Shown: one piece after another, positions 15,073 to 23,588 of the stretch | How the letters are laid out: each line of letters opens with the position of its first letter | How positions within the stretch are numbered: the stretch's first letter is position 1 | NCBI RefSeq assembly: GCF_029222705.1 | Contig: NZ_JARGZF010000001.1 | Coordinates: forward strand, 182,437 to 246,436 | DNA from: Knoellia sp. p5-6-4 | Lineage (GTDB): Bacteria > Actinomycetota > Actinomycetes > Actinomycetales > Dermatophilaceae | DNA length: 64,000 nucleotides | Direction: 5' to 3' | The notes under the pieces: generated by a model | Told to the model about the DNA's origin: nothing | The model's input: the letters and a program-made list of their open reading frames with translations, nothing else | Databases searched by the model: none | Translations under genes and position numbers: made by a program

Positions 15073-16299
15073 TCAGGAGGCCGACCGCGCCGCCCTCCGG
15101 GCGGCCTTCCGGGCCGCCTTTCGCGCGACCCGCTCGGGGTCCTCGGGGAGCGGCGTCAGGGGTCTGGACTTCTTCCGCTTCGCAGCAGCCGGCTCCTCAC
15201 TGCCGTCCCCCGCCCCCGCACCGGCCGGCGCCCCGACAGGCTCGTCCGGCGTCCCCACAGGCCCACCAGGCGCCCCGCCGAGCCCCCCGAAGACCTCGGC
15301 CGCAGCCTCGGGCTCCCCCGCCCCTCCCGAGCGGCCGGCGGCCTCCTCGGCGGTCCGGCGACGGCGCACCTCCCGCTTGACCCACCCGACAGCCCGGGCC
15401 CGCGCGCTGGGCCGCTCCTGCACGGGCCACAGCAGCCGGATGGCGGCGTTGAGGGCAGCGCCGATGAGGATGGCGATGGCGAGGAAGTACAGCCAGATCA
15501 GCAGCACGATCGGCGTGCTCAGCGGCCCGTAGATCGACGTGCCCCCCAGAGAGGCCGCGACCGTGCCGCGGAGCACGAACGACGACAGCGCCCAGATGAC
15601 CAACGTCAGCACGGCGCCGGGCATGTCCCTCAGCCACGGCGTCCGGCGTGGCGTGGAGATGTGGTAGAGCGTCGTCAGGCTGGCGACGGCGATGAACGTC
15701 ACCACCGGCCAGTAGAGCCAGAACAGGAAGTCCAGGCTCTCCGGCAGCAGCGCCTCCAGCCACGTCGGGCCGATCAGCACCAGTGGGATGACGATGATCC
15801 CGACGACGAGCGAGACCAGGTACAGCGTCAGCGACAGGGCACGGGTCTGCACGATGCCTCGCACACCCGACTGCCCGTACATGATCGAGATGGTGTCTAC
15901 GAAGACGTTGAGGGCGCGCGACCCCGACCAGATCGACAGCAGGAAACCGACGGAGATGAGGTCCAGGCGCCCCCTGCCCAGCACGTCGTTGACGGTCGGC
16001 AACAGCGCGTCCGTGATCAACGTGTCGGTGAGGAAGCGCTCCGCCCAGGTCTGGATCCCGCCGGTGATCTCGTCGACCGTCTCCTGGCCGAGCCACTGCC
16101 CGACGTAACCGACCCCGCCGAAGAGCCCCAGCACCAGTGGTGGCAGCGACAGCAGCGCGAAGAAGCCCGCCTCGGACGCCAGCCCGGTCACGCGGTAGCG
16201 CAGACAGACCCGGATCGTCTCGACGGTCAGGCGCGCCAGAGCCGTCGCCCCCGGCACCCGGGCGAGGTGTCTCTTCACCCGCGCCTTCACGCTCACCAC
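15073..16299 (-). CDS. YihY/BrkB-family integral membrane protein
   Basis: About 408 residues. Residues from about 45 to 290 contain six hydrophobic segments of the YihY/UPF0761 (formerly ribonuclease BN) family: GFFALLSLPPLVLGLFGGVG, LISVGFLLSIWSGSRALNVF, LSLTLYLVSLVVGIIVIPLV, a tryptophan-rich segment, LTLVIWALSSFVLRG and VLLIWLYFLAIAILIGAALN. The last 110 residues are a cytoplasmic tail, first Gly/Ala/Pro-rich and acidic, then strongly basic (RKAARKAARRAAR). The function of the family is unsettled. Start: adjacent GTG codons at 16299 and 16296 follow a GGAG; an upstream ATG (16338) also exists. It is divergent from aidB. Confidence 0.85.
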   Translation of the reverse strand: MVSVKARVKRHLARVPGATALARLTVETIRVCLRYRVTGLASEAGFFALLSLPPLVLGLFGGVGYVGQWLGQETVDEITGGIQTWAERFLTDTLITDALLPTVNDVLGRGRLDLISVGFLLSIWSGSRALNVFVDTISIMYGQSGVRGIVQTRALSLTLYLVSLVVGIIVIPLVLIGPTWLEALLPESLDFLFWLYWPVVTFIAVASLTTLYHISTPRRTPWLRDMPGAVLTLVIWALSSFVLRGTVAASLGGTSIYGPLSTPIVLLIWLYFLAIAILIGAALNAAIRLLWPVQERPSARARAVGWVKREVRRRRTAEEAAGRSGGAGEPEAAAEVFGGLGGAPGGPVGTPDEPVGAPAGAGAGDGSEEPAAAKRKKSRPLTPLPEDPERVARKAARKAARRAARSAS

Positions 16300-16387
16300 T
16301 CCGCAACGGTATCCCGGCGCCTCTCCGTCGGCCCGCATGTGACACGTCTGACGCGGCAACGGCCTGATCACGCCGCCCTGTCCGCCC

Positions 16388-16393
16388 TAGGCT
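16388..16393 (+). promoter_or_regulatory. -10 element of a probable leaderless aidB promoter
   Basis: TAGGCT is followed by six bases and then the GTG start at 16400. This distance places the transcription start on the start codon. No ribosome-binding site is present, which supports a leaderless mRNA. Confidence 0.5.
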
Positions 16394-16399
16394 GCCGAG

Positions 16400-18046
16400 G
16401 TGAGCACCCACGCCGTCACCAACCAGGTACCGCCGCTTTCCGGCCACAGCCTGCTGACCAGCGACCCCGCGCTCGAGGAGGGCCTGCGACGCTGGGCCGG
16501 CGCGACGGCATACGAGGACATCGCCGTCCTCGCGGAGCTGGCCGGCCGTCCCGAGGCCCAGCGGGCCGGCGACCTGGCCAACCTCCACACGCCGGTGCTG
16601 CGCACCCACGCACCCACCGGTGAGCGGGTCGACGAGGTGGAGTTCCACCCCTCCTGGCACGACCTCATGGACACCGCCGTCGTCCACGGCCTCACGGCCG
16701 GACCGTGGACCGAGCCTGCGGGCAGCGGCGCCCACGTGCGCCGGGCGGCCGGTTTCATCGTCTGGTCCCAGGTGGAGGCCGGGCACCTGTGCCCCGTGTC
16801 GATGACGTATGCCGCCGTGCCCGCCCTGCGCGCCAACCCCGAGCTGTCTGCGGCATGGGTGCCGAAGCTCGCCTCCCGGGAGTACGACTTCGGTCTGCGC
16901 CCCCTGTCCGGCAAGCGCGGCGCCATCGCCGGCATGGGCATGACGGAGAAGCAGGGCGGCTCCGACGTGCGCGCCAACACAACCGTCGCGACCGCTGCAC
17001 CGGGTGGCCCCCTGGCCGGCGGCCACACCTACCGGCTCACCGGCCACAAGTGGTTCCTCTCGGCGCCGATGAGCGACGCCTTTCTCGTGCTCGCCCAGAC
17101 CGAGGCCGGCCCCACCTGCTTCCTCGTCCCCCGTGTCCTCGACGACGGGACCCGCAATCCCTTTGCGCTGCAACGCCTCAAGGACAAGCTGGGCAACCGC
17201 TCCAACGCCTCGTCCGAGGTCGAGTTCGACGGCACCTGGGGTGTGCGCGTCGGCGACGAGGGACGCGGCGTGCGCACCATCATCGACATGGTCGCCTCCA
17301 CCAGGCTCGACTGCGTGCTCGGCTCCACGGCCACCATGCGGCAGGCCGTGGTGCGCGCCGTCCACCACGCCCGGCACCGCTCCGCCTTCGGGGCTCGGCT
17401 CGTCGAACAGCCGCTGATGCGCAACGTGCTCGTCGACCTCGTCCTCGAGACCGAGGCCGCCACCACGCTGTCGCTGCGCCTCGCACACGCCGTCGACGAG
17501 GGCGACTCCGACTTCTCCCGGCTCGCCGTCGCGGTCGGCAAGTACTGGGTGTGCAAGCGCACTGCGCCGGTCGTGGCCGAGGCGCTGGAGTGCTTGGGCG
17601 GCAACGGCTACGTCGAGGAGAACGGCCTCGCCCGCCTCTACCGCGAGGCGCCGCTGAACTCGATCTGGGAGGGCTCGGGCAACGTCAACGCCCTCGACGT
17701 GCTGCGCGCCGTCTCGCGCCAGCCGCAGGCCGTCGAGGCGTTCGTCCGCGAGGCCAAGCGCGGCCTCGGCCACAGTGCCGCACTCGACGACGCCATCGAC
17801 GGCCTCGAGGAGGTGGCCCGGTATGCCGCAGAGCCCGGCGCCGCCGTCGGCGCCCGTCGGGTCGTCGAGACGCTGGCCGTGACCCTCCAGGCCGCGCTCC
17901 TGGCCCAGCACGCGCCGAGCGAGGTGGCCGACGCGTTCGTCGCCAGCCGGATCGCCGGCGGTCACGGTCACACGCTGGGCACCCTCGACGGCTCTCTGGT
18001 GCAGGACAGCGCGGAACGGATCCTCGAGCGCGCACTCGTGCTCTGA
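16400..18046 (+). CDS. aidB: AidB-like acyl-CoA dehydrogenase family protein
   Basis: 548 residues, the size of AidB. Diagnostic segments are GMGMTEKQGGSDVRANTT (the FAD-contacting loop of AidB), HKWFLSAPMSDAFLVLAQT, the domain-four motif ECLGGNGYVEENGLARLYRE with the family-specific acid, and the GSGNVNALDVLRA segment. AidB is induced in the E. coli adaptive response to alkylation, binds FAD and DNA, and is thought to protect or repair promoters. The start is GTG 16400, preceded by TAGGCT plus six bases and no ribosome-binding site. The stop codon lies inside a perfect terminator hairpin shared with the convergent ABC-transporter operon. Confidence 0.9.
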   Translation: MSTHAVTNQVPPLSGHSLLTSDPALEEGLRRWAGATAYEDIAVLAELAGRPEAQRAGDLANLHTPVLRTHAPTGERVDEVEFHPSWHDLMDTAVVHGLTAGPWTEPAGSGAHVRRAAGFIVWSQVEAGHLCPVSMTYAAVPALRANPELSAAWVPKLASREYDFGLRPLSGKRGAIAGMGMTEKQGGSDVRANTTVATAAPGGPLAGGHTYRLTGHKWFLSAPMSDAFLVLAQTEAGPTCFLVPRVLDDGTRNPFALQRLKDKLGNRSNASSEVEFDGTWGVRVGDEGRGVRTIIDMVASTRLDCVLGSTATMRQAVVRAVHHARHRSAFGARLVEQPLMRNVLVDLVLETEAATTLSLRLAHAVDEGDSDFSRLAVAVGKYWVCKRTAPVVAEALECLGGNGYVEENGLARLYREAPLNSIWEGSGNVNALDVLRAVSRQPQAVEAFVREAKRGLGHSAALDDAIDGLEEVARYAAEPGAAVGARRVVETLAVTLQAALLAQHAPSEVADAFVASRIAGGHGHTLGTLDGSLVQDSAERILERALVL

Positions 18047-18077
18047 CACGCCGGCGGTCGGGCCGGCGTGTCAGAGC
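18040..18077. terminator. Bidirectional terminator overlapping the aidB stop codon
   Basis: GCTCTGACACGCCGGC (18040-18055) and GCCGGCGTGTCAGAGC (18062-18077) form a perfect 16-bp stem with a six-base loop. The aidB TGA is part of the left arm. It sits between the convergent aidB and sugC-like genes and can serve both. Confidence 0.85.
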
Positions 18078-18084
18078 GCACGGG

Positions 18085-19329
18085 TCAGGCCTCGCCCTCG
18101 TCCCTCTCCCCCGAGGCCATCGCCGGCGCGGAAGGCGGGTTCTCAGGGCTGTCCTCGTCGGTGGGCCGGGCCACCAGGTTCTGTCCGGTCTTGGCGTCGA
18201 AGATCTGCATCTTGCTCGTGTCGTACCAGAGCTCGACCTCCGCTCCCTCCCTCACCCGCGAGGCTGCGTCGAGGCGCGCGGTGATCGTGATGCCGTCCCC
18301 GTGCAGGTCGTAGCCGGTGTCCGCCGCCAGGTCCTCGAGGTCCTTGGAGTGCGCTTCCTCGGCCCGCAGGGTGAAGTAGACGAACACGTCAGAGCCCATC
18401 GACTCGACGAGGTCGACAGTCGTTGTGAAGCGCCCACCCTCGCTGTCGCGCACGATCTTCGCGTCCTCGAAGTGCTCGGGGCGGATGCCGATGATCACGT
18501 CGCGGACGTCACCGGCCTTCTCGATGGCCTTGCGTGCGCCCTCGGGCAGCTTGGCCTCGCCCAGCGGGCTCGTGATCCTGCCCTCGCCCACCTTGCCCGG
18601 CAGGAAGTTCATCGACGGGCTGCCGATGAAGCCTGCGACGAAGAGGTTGACGGGGTGGTCGTAGAGCTCCTGCGGGGAGCCGACCTGCTGGATGAGACCC
18701 CCTCGCATCACGACGACCCGGTCGCCGAGGGTCATCGCCTCGGTCTGGTCGTGCGTGACGTAGATCGTCGTGGTCCCCAGCGCCTTCTGGATGCGGGACA
18801 CCTGGGTCCGCATCTGCACCCGCAGCTTGGCGTCGAGGTTCGACAGCGGCTCGTCCATGAGGAAGGCCTTGGGCTGGCGCACGATCGCCCGTCCCATCGC
18901 CACGCGCTGGCGCTGGCCACCGGAGAGGTTCGACGGCTTGCGGTCGAGGTGCTGGGTGAGCTCCAGCATCTCGGCTGCCTCCTTGACCTTCTTGTCGATG
19001 GTGGCCTTGTCGACGCCGGCGAGCTTGAGCGGGAAGCCCATGTTCTCGCCGACGGTCATGTGGGGGTACAGCGCGTAGGACTGGAACACCATGGCGATGT
19101 CACGGTCCTTGGGGGCCTTGTCGTTGACCATTTGGCCGTCGATGATCAGCTTGCCCTCGGTGATGTCCTCGAGGCCGGCAATCATGTTCAGCGTGGTCGA
19201 CTTCCCGCAGCCCGATGGGCCGACGAGGATGATGAACTCACCATCGGCGATGGTGAGGTTGAAGTGGTCCACGGCCAGCGCACCATCGGGGTAGCGCTTG
19301 ACCACGTTCTCGAGGACGATCTCGGCCAT
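18085..19329 (-). CDS. sugC: Trehalose/sugar ABC importer ATPase (SugC/UgpC-MsmK type)
   Basis: 414 residues. Walker A GPSGCGKST at about residue 38, Q-loop FQSYALYPHMTV, ABC signature LSGGQRQRVAMGRA, Walker B AFLMDEPLSNLDAKLR and H-loop VTHDQ are intact. The C-terminal 170 residues are the regulatory OB/TOBE region of CUT1 ATPases (GIRPEHFED, VDLVESMGSDVFVY). It energises import of the sugar bound by the lipoprotein encoded at the head of the operon. It is the last gene of a four-gene minus-strand unit (binding protein, two permeases, ATPase) in the same order as mycobacterial lpqY-sugA-sugB-sugC. A shared MsmK-like role for other CUT1 systems is possible. Confidence 0.88.
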   Translation of the reverse strand: MAEIVLENVVKRYPDGALAVDHFNLTIADGEFIILVGPSGCGKSTTLNMIAGLEDITEGKLIIDGQMVNDKAPKDRDIAMVFQSYALYPHMTVGENMGFPLKLAGVDKATIDKKVKEAAEMLELTQHLDRKPSNLSGGQRQRVAMGRAIVRQPKAFLMDEPLSNLDAKLRVQMRTQVSRIQKALGTTTIYVTHDQTEAMTLGDRVVVMRGGLIQQVGSPQELYDHPVNLFVAGFIGSPSMNFLPGKVGEGRITSPLGEAKLPEGARKAIEKAGDVRDVIIGIRPEHFEDAKIVRDSEGGRFTTTVDLVESMGSDVFVYFTLRAEEAHSKDLEDLAADTGYDLHGDGITITARLDAASRVREGAEVELWYDTSKMQIFDAKTGQNLVARPTDEDSPENPPSAPAMASGERDEGEA

Positions 19330-19364
19330 CTCTGCTCCTTCAGTCGTTCACGGTGATCGGGCGC

Positions 19365-20198
19365 TCAGCCCTTGACGGCGCCGGAGGTCAGGCCGGCCAC
19401 GATGCGCCGCTGGAAGAGCAGCACGAAGATGACGATGGGGACGGTGATGACCACGGCCGCAGCGGCGATGGGCCCGACGGGCTTCTCGAAGGTCGTGGCA
19501 CCGGTGAAGTACGACATGGCCGCGGGCACCGTTCGGGATGCCGACGTGGAGGTCAGCGAGATAGCGAACAGGAAGTCGTTCCAGCAGGCGATGAAGACGA
19601 GGATCGCGGTGGTGAACACCCCAGGCATGGCCAGTGGGGTGATCACCTGGCGGAAGGCCTGGAAGGGCGTGGCCCCGTCCATCTTGGCCGCCTTCTCCAG
19701 CTCCCAGGGGATCTCGCGGAAGAACGCCGACAGGGTGTAGATCGCCAGCGGCAGCGCGAAGGTGACGTAGGGGATGATCAGGCCCATCCACGTGTCGAAC
19801 AGCCCTATGCTCGTGAGGATCTTGAACAGCGGCGTCACGAGCGCGATCTGCGGGAACATCGAGATCAGCAGCGACACGGCCACGATCGTCTTCTTCCCCG
19901 GGAAGTCCAGGCGCGCAATCGCGTACGCCGCCATCGTGCCGAACACCAGCGCGATGAACGTGGCGATGAGGCAGATGCCGATCGAGTTGATCAGCGCGCG
20001 GGTGAAGTCGCTGTTCTCGAAGATCTGGGTGTAGCTCTCGGTGGAGGGCGAGACCGGCAGGAACCTGCCGTCGTTGAGCGTCCCCGCGTCCTTGAGGGAC
20101 ATCGAGATGATCCAGACGACCGGGATGAAGGCGTAGAGCAGGACGATGGTGTTGATGCCCCACCACGTCCACTTGCGCTGAGCGGTCTCCTGGCGCAT
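19365..20198 (-). CDS. sugB: Sugar ABC transporter permease (SugB/MalG type)
   Basis: 277 residues with six hydrophobic segments and the MalG-type cytoplasmic coupling motif: [26 protein letters not shown], the EAA loop that docks on the ATPase. The N-terminal segment [20 protein letters not shown] and the late [21 protein letters not shown] are typical of the family. ATG 20198 was chosen rather than the ATG 27 bases upstream because it begins one base after the stop of the preceding permease and has GGAGG in the right place; this implies translational coupling. Forms the transmembrane pore with the SugA-like protein. Confidence 0.88.
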   Translation of the reverse strand: MRQETAQRKWTWWGINTIVLLYAFIPVVWIISMSLKDAGTLNDGRFLPVSPSTESYTQIFENSDFTRALINSIGICLIATFIALVFGTMAAYAIARLDFPGKKTIVAVSLLISMFPQIALVTPLFKILTSIGLFDTWMGLIIPYVTFALPLAIYTLSAFFREIPWELEKAAKMDGATPFQAFRQVITPLAMPGVFTTAILVFIACWNDFLFAISLTSTSASRTVPAAMSYFTGATTFEKPVGPIAAAAVVITVPIVIFVLLFQRRIVAGLTSGAVKG

Positions 20199-20199
20199 G

Positions 20200-21171
20200 T
20201 CAGCGCCTCCCTTCCGTGTCCGCACCTGGTGCCGCCGCCCCGAACAGCTTGATGAAGAGGAAGGCGATGATGGCGATGGTGATGAAGATCAGGATCGCCA
20301 TGGTCGAGCCGATGCCGAGGTTGAGGCCTCTGATGAGGTTGTTGTAGGCGACCATCGACACCGACGACGTGCCGTTGGCGCCGCCCGTCAGCACGAAGAT
20401 GTTGTCGAAGATGCGGAACGCGTCGAGGGTGCGGAAGAGCAGCGCCACCAGGATGGCCGGCTTGATCAGGGGCACCGTGATCTGCCAGAAGCGCTGCCAT
20501 GCCGTGGCCCCGTCCATCGAGGCGGCCTTGAGCAGGTCCTCCGGCACGAGCGCGAGCCCGGCCATGAGGAGCAGCGCCATGAACGGCACCGTCTTCCACA
20601 CCTCGGCGAGGATGATGATCGCCACGGAGGGCCACCTCTCGGTCAGCGGCGCGTTCTCGCCGGCGAGCCACCCGAGGTTCTGCGTCCAGGCGAACCGCCA
20701 CGAGAAGGCCGCCACGACCGTGACGATCGCGTAGGGCACCAGGGCGGAGGTGCGGACCAGGCCGCGGCCGACGATGGTGCGGTGCATGACGATCGCGAGC
20801 AGCATCCCGAAGACGAGCTCGAGCGCTGCGCTCACGACGGTGATGAGCATCGTGATGCCGAATGCGTCCCACCAGATGGGGCTGGACAGGACCGTGACGT
20901 AGTTCTCGAGCCCGATGAACTCGTTCTGGTCGGGGGTGCGGAGGTCGGCGCGCTGCAAGGAGAGCCAGAAGGCGTAGAGGATCGGGTATGCCGTCACCGC
21001 CAGCATGGTGATGACGGCCGGCGCGCAGAGCAGCAGGCCCAGCCGACGCTCGGCCCGCTTGCCCTCGCTGAAGCGCTGACGGGCGATCTCGGTGCCGCGG
21101 TCGGTGCCGGCTCCCCGTGCCTGGTCCCGTTCGACCTCGGCGCCGGGCTGCGTGGGGAGGTTGGTGCTCAC
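20200..21171 (-). CDS. sugA: Sugar ABC transporter permease (SugA/MalF type)
   Basis: 323 residues. After about 55 hydrophilic residues there are six membrane segments ([45 protein letters not shown] and so on) and a conserved EAA coupling loop ([26 protein letters not shown]). This is the MalF/UgpA-type partner. GTG 21171 overlaps the stop of the binding-protein gene (GTGA), so it is translationally coupled. ATG codons further in would remove the first membrane segment. Confidence 0.88.
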   Translation of the reverse strand: MSTNLPTQPGAEVERDQARGAGTDRGTEIARQRFSEGKRAERRLGLLLCAPAVITMLAVTAYPILYAFWLSLQRADLRTPDQNEFIGLENYVTVLSSPIWWDAFGITMLITVVSAALELVFGMLLAIVMHRTIVGRGLVRTSALVPYAIVTVVAAFSWRFAWTQNLGWLAGENAPLTERWPSVAIIILAEVWKTVPFMALLLMAGLALVPEDLLKAASMDGATAWQRFWQITVPLIKPAILVALLFRTLDAFRIFDNIFVLTGGANGTSSVSMVAYNNLIRGLNLGIGSTMAILIFITIAIIAFLFIKLFGAAAPGADTEGRR

Positions 21172-22478
21172 GGCAGGATCCCCTTTCCGTCAATGGCCTG
21201 CTGGATGGAGTCATCGAGCTCGGCCGCACTCTGCTCGGGGTTGATGTCTGCCGGTGGCGACAGCGAGGTGGAGACGATCGTCGAGATGTTCTGGTAGATC
21301 GGCGTCACCGGGCGAGGAACTGCGTTCTTGAGCTCCTCGAGCATGACGTCACCCATCGGGTACTGCTTCCGGAACTCCTCGTTGGAGGTGTAGATCCGCT
21401 CGAAGACGGGAGCGTCACCGGCATCGAGCGCCGCCCGCAGCTGGTTCTCCTCCGACCGCAGGCACATCCCTGCCTCGAAGGCCTCCTCCTTGTGCTCGCT
21501 GTAGGTGCTCACCGCGTAGTTCATCCCGCCCAGGGTCACCTTCGGCGCGTCACCCTCGTTGACGGTCGGGAACGGCGCGTAGCCGAGGTCGTCCGCGACC
21601 TCCTTGCTCTTGGGGTCGGTCTCGCCTGCGCTGCGCATGGCGCTGAGCACATAGGGCCAGTTCAGGGCGAACGCGGCTCTGCCGGCCTGGAGGTCGGCGA
21701 AGACCTCGGGCTCCTGGGAGTTGGACAGCGATGCACTGGTCAGGCCCGAGGTGGCCAGCTTGTTGAGCAGGGTGAGGCCCTGAACCGCCTTCTCGTCGAT
21801 GGTTGCCTCGGTGCTGTCCTCGTTGACGAACGTGCCGCCGTAGGCGTTGAGCATGTTGTTCACGTTCACGACGTAGCCCTCGTACTGGGCGGCCGTGAAC
21901 GCGATCTGGTACGGCTTGCCCTCGTCCTTGAGCTTCTGGGCTGCGGCCATCAGCTGGTCCCAAGTCTTGGGTGCCTCGGGCACGAGCGACTTGCGGTACC
22001 AGAGGATCTGGACGTTGGTCGTCCTCGGCACGGCGTACAGCTTGTCCTTCCACGTCGCGGTGTCGACCGGCGGCTGGAGGACGCCCTCGATGGCCTGGGC
22101 CTTCTTGTCGCCGGTGATCTCCTCGATCCACCCCGCCTCGGCGAACTCGGCTGTCCAGGTGACGTCCATCCCCAGGAGGTCCATCCCCGTGTCCTTGGCC
22201 GCGAGCCGGCGGACGAACTGCTCGCGCTGGCCGTCGGCGTCGCTCGGCAGCAGGTTCCCGACGATGGTGTACCTGCCGGCCGCCTTCTTGTTGCAGTCCG
22301 CGAGGATGTCCTCGAAGCCGACCGCACTCGCTCCGCCGTAGAGATTGACGACGACGCCCTCGTCTCCGCCGCCGGCGCAGGCGGCAAGCCCGCCGGTGAG
22401 CCCCAGCACGGCCCCCACGGCCAGCACGCGGGCGCGTCGCCGCCTCCCTGCCCTACCTCGTCCGGTCAGTGACCTCAT
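21168..22478 (-). CDS. lpqY: LpqY-like trehalose-type substrate-binding lipoprotein
   Basis: 436 residues. Arg-rich N-terminus, hydrophobic core and lipobox LAAC with Cys34 predict an anchored binding protein. The mature part fits the LpqY/ThuE group of family-1 sugar-binding proteins: LLPSDADGQREQFVRRLAAKD, LGMDVTWTAEFAEAGWIEE, KDKLYAVPRTTNVQILWYRK and FALNWPYVLSAM. In mycobacteria LpqY-SugABC recycles trehalose released during cell-envelope mycolate transfer; here, outside mycolate producers, trehalose or another glucoside scavenging is likelier. ATG 22478 has GAAGGAGCG directly upstream. A CRP-type palindrome lies between promoter and start. Confidence 0.85.
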   Translation of the reverse strand: MRSLTGRGRAGRRRRARVLAVGAVLGLTGGLAACAGGGDEGVVVNLYGGASAVGFEDILADCNKKAAGRYTIVGNLLPSDADGQREQFVRRLAAKDTGMDLLGMDVTWTAEFAEAGWIEEITGDKKAQAIEGVLQPPVDTATWKDKLYAVPRTTNVQILWYRKSLVPEAPKTWDQLMAAAQKLKDEGKPYQIAFTAAQYEGYVVNVNNMLNAYGGTFVNEDSTEATIDEKAVQGLTLLNKLATSGLTSASLSNSQEPEVFADLQAGRAAFALNWPYVLSAMRSAGETDPKSKEVADDLGYAPFPTVNEGDAPKVTLGGMNYAVSTYSEHKEEAFEAGMCLRSEENQLRAALDAGDAPVFERIYTSNEEFRKQYPMGDVMLEELKNAVPRPVTPIYQNISTIVSTSLSPPADINPEQSAAELDDSIQQAIDGKGILP

Positions 22479-22504
22479 CGTCGCTCCTTCGGCAGGCGGC
22501 GGCG

Positions 22505-22520
22505 TGTGATCGGTGTCACA
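22505..22520. promoter_or_regulatory. Perfect CRP/GlxR-type palindrome upstream of lpqY
   Basis: TGTGA-N6-TCACA is a full match to the CRP consensus and extends to GTGTGATCGGTGTCACAC. It lies 27 bp upstream of the lpqY ATG and just downstream of the predicted -10 box, where a bound regulator would block rather than help RNA polymerase. Regulator identity is inferred. Confidence 0.7.
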
Positions 22521-22534
22521 CATCCTGTGGGTCG

Positions 22535-22563
22535 AAACTAGGCACTCGTGGCGGTGCGCGCAA
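22535..22563 (-). promoter_or_regulatory. Predicted sigma-70-type promoter of the lpqY-sugABC operon
   Basis: On the minus strand TTGCGC (22563-22558) and TAGTTT (22540-22535) are separated by exactly 17 bases. The predicted start is near 22528, giving a leader of about 50 bases that contains the CRP-type palindrome and the ribosome-binding site. Confidence 0.55.
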
Positions 22564-22594
22564 CAGTTGTGACGCAGGAGTCATCCGCCCCGTC

Positions 22595-23581
22595 TCAGGT
22601 CGCCGCCAGCCGGGCCTTCTCCGTCTCCACGTCGTAGTCGGCGGCAGGCCACTGGGGGTCCATGGCCCGCAGGTGCTCGAGCACGAGGTTCTGCACCGCG
22701 AGCCGGGCGTACCACTTGCGGTCGGCCGGCACGACGAACCACGGGGCCTCGGCAGTGGAGGTCTTCTCCAGCACTGCCTGGTACGCCTCCTGGTAACGCG
22801 GCCACAGCATTCGCTCGTCGACGTCGCCGGGGTTGAACTTCCAGTTCTTGTCCGGCCGGTCGAGGCGCCGCATGAGCCGGGACTTCTGCTCATCGGACGA
22901 GACGTGCAGCATCACCTTCACCAAGGTCGTCCCGGACTCGACGACGGACTGCTCGAAGGCGTTGATCTGGGAGTAGCGCCGCGACCAGGTGCTGCGCGGC
23001 ACCAGTTCGCGCACCCTCACGATCAGCACGTCCTCGTAGTGCGAGCGGTCGAAGACGCCCACCTGCCCCGGCTGCGGGAGCGCGTTGCGGATGCGCCAGA
23101 GGAAGGGGTGCTTCCTCTCCTCGGCCGTCGGCGCCTTGAAGGCGGTGTAGCTGACGCCCTGCGGGTCCATCTCCCCCACGACGTGCCGCATGATGCCGCC
23201 CTTGCCCGAGGTGTCCATCCCCTGCACGACCAGCAGGAGCGAGCGCCGGCCGCCCATCCTCGACTCGGCGTACAACCTCTCCTGCAGCTCGCTGGTCTCA
23301 CCGGCGAGAGGCACCATCGCCTCCTCGGCCGCCGCCTTGTCGCCGTCCCAAGCCGGCGTCGCCCGCGTGTCGGTGTCGAAGAGGCTGAAGCCCTCGCCGA
23401 CGCGCAGCGCCTCGGTGAACGAACCGGGCTGCATCGGCTTAGCGGCCGCCTTCGGCGTCGGCAGCACCTCAGCCGTGGCGAGCGGGTCGCCGCCCGACGC
23501 GCCCTTGCCCCGAGCCTTCCCGGCCTTGGCCTTCCCGGACTTCTTGCCGCTCTTCTTCTCCGACTTCGCCATGGAGGGCAT
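22595..23581 (-). CDS. ppk2: Polyphosphate kinase 2 family protein
   Basis: 328 residues. The N-terminal 35 residues are Lys/Gly/Ala-rich. The kinase core has Walker A GMDTSGKGG, the lid-type segment FDRSHYEDVLIVRVRELVP and ERMLWPRYQEAYQAVLEKTS, all PPK2 features. PPK2 enzymes transfer phosphate between polyphosphate and nucleoside mono- or diphosphates; the single-domain form with a basic tail usually acts on AMP or ADP. Start: ATG 23581, 7 bases after the zapE stop; an ATG three codons later is an alternative. Probably cotranscribed with zapE. Confidence 0.88.
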   Translation of the reverse strand: MPSMAKSEKKSGKKSGKAKAGKARGKGASGGDPLATAEVLPTPKAAAKPMQPGSFTEALRVGEGFSLFDTDTRATPAWDGDKAAAEEAMVPLAGETSELQERLYAESRMGGRRSLLLVVQGMDTSGKGGIMRHVVGEMDPQGVSYTAFKAPTAEERKHPFLWRIRNALPQPGQVGVFDRSHYEDVLIVRVRELVPRSTWSRRYSQINAFEQSVVESGTTLVKVMLHVSSDEQKSRLMRRLDRPDKNWKFNPGDVDERMLWPRYQEAYQAVLEKTSTAEAPWFVVPADRKWYARLAVQNLVLEHLRAMDPQWPAADYDVETEKARLAAT

Positions 23582-23588
23582 CGTGGCA

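Noticed and set aside
15197-18049. A 950-residue open frame on the minus strand opposite aidB, and similar very long frames at 47780-52441, 54130-58608 and 16705-19356 on the plus strand
   Set aside because: Their translations are rich in Arg, Gly, His and Val with no domains, and they lie exactly antisense to or out of frame with well-recognised genes. Such frames are expected in DNA of this GC content.
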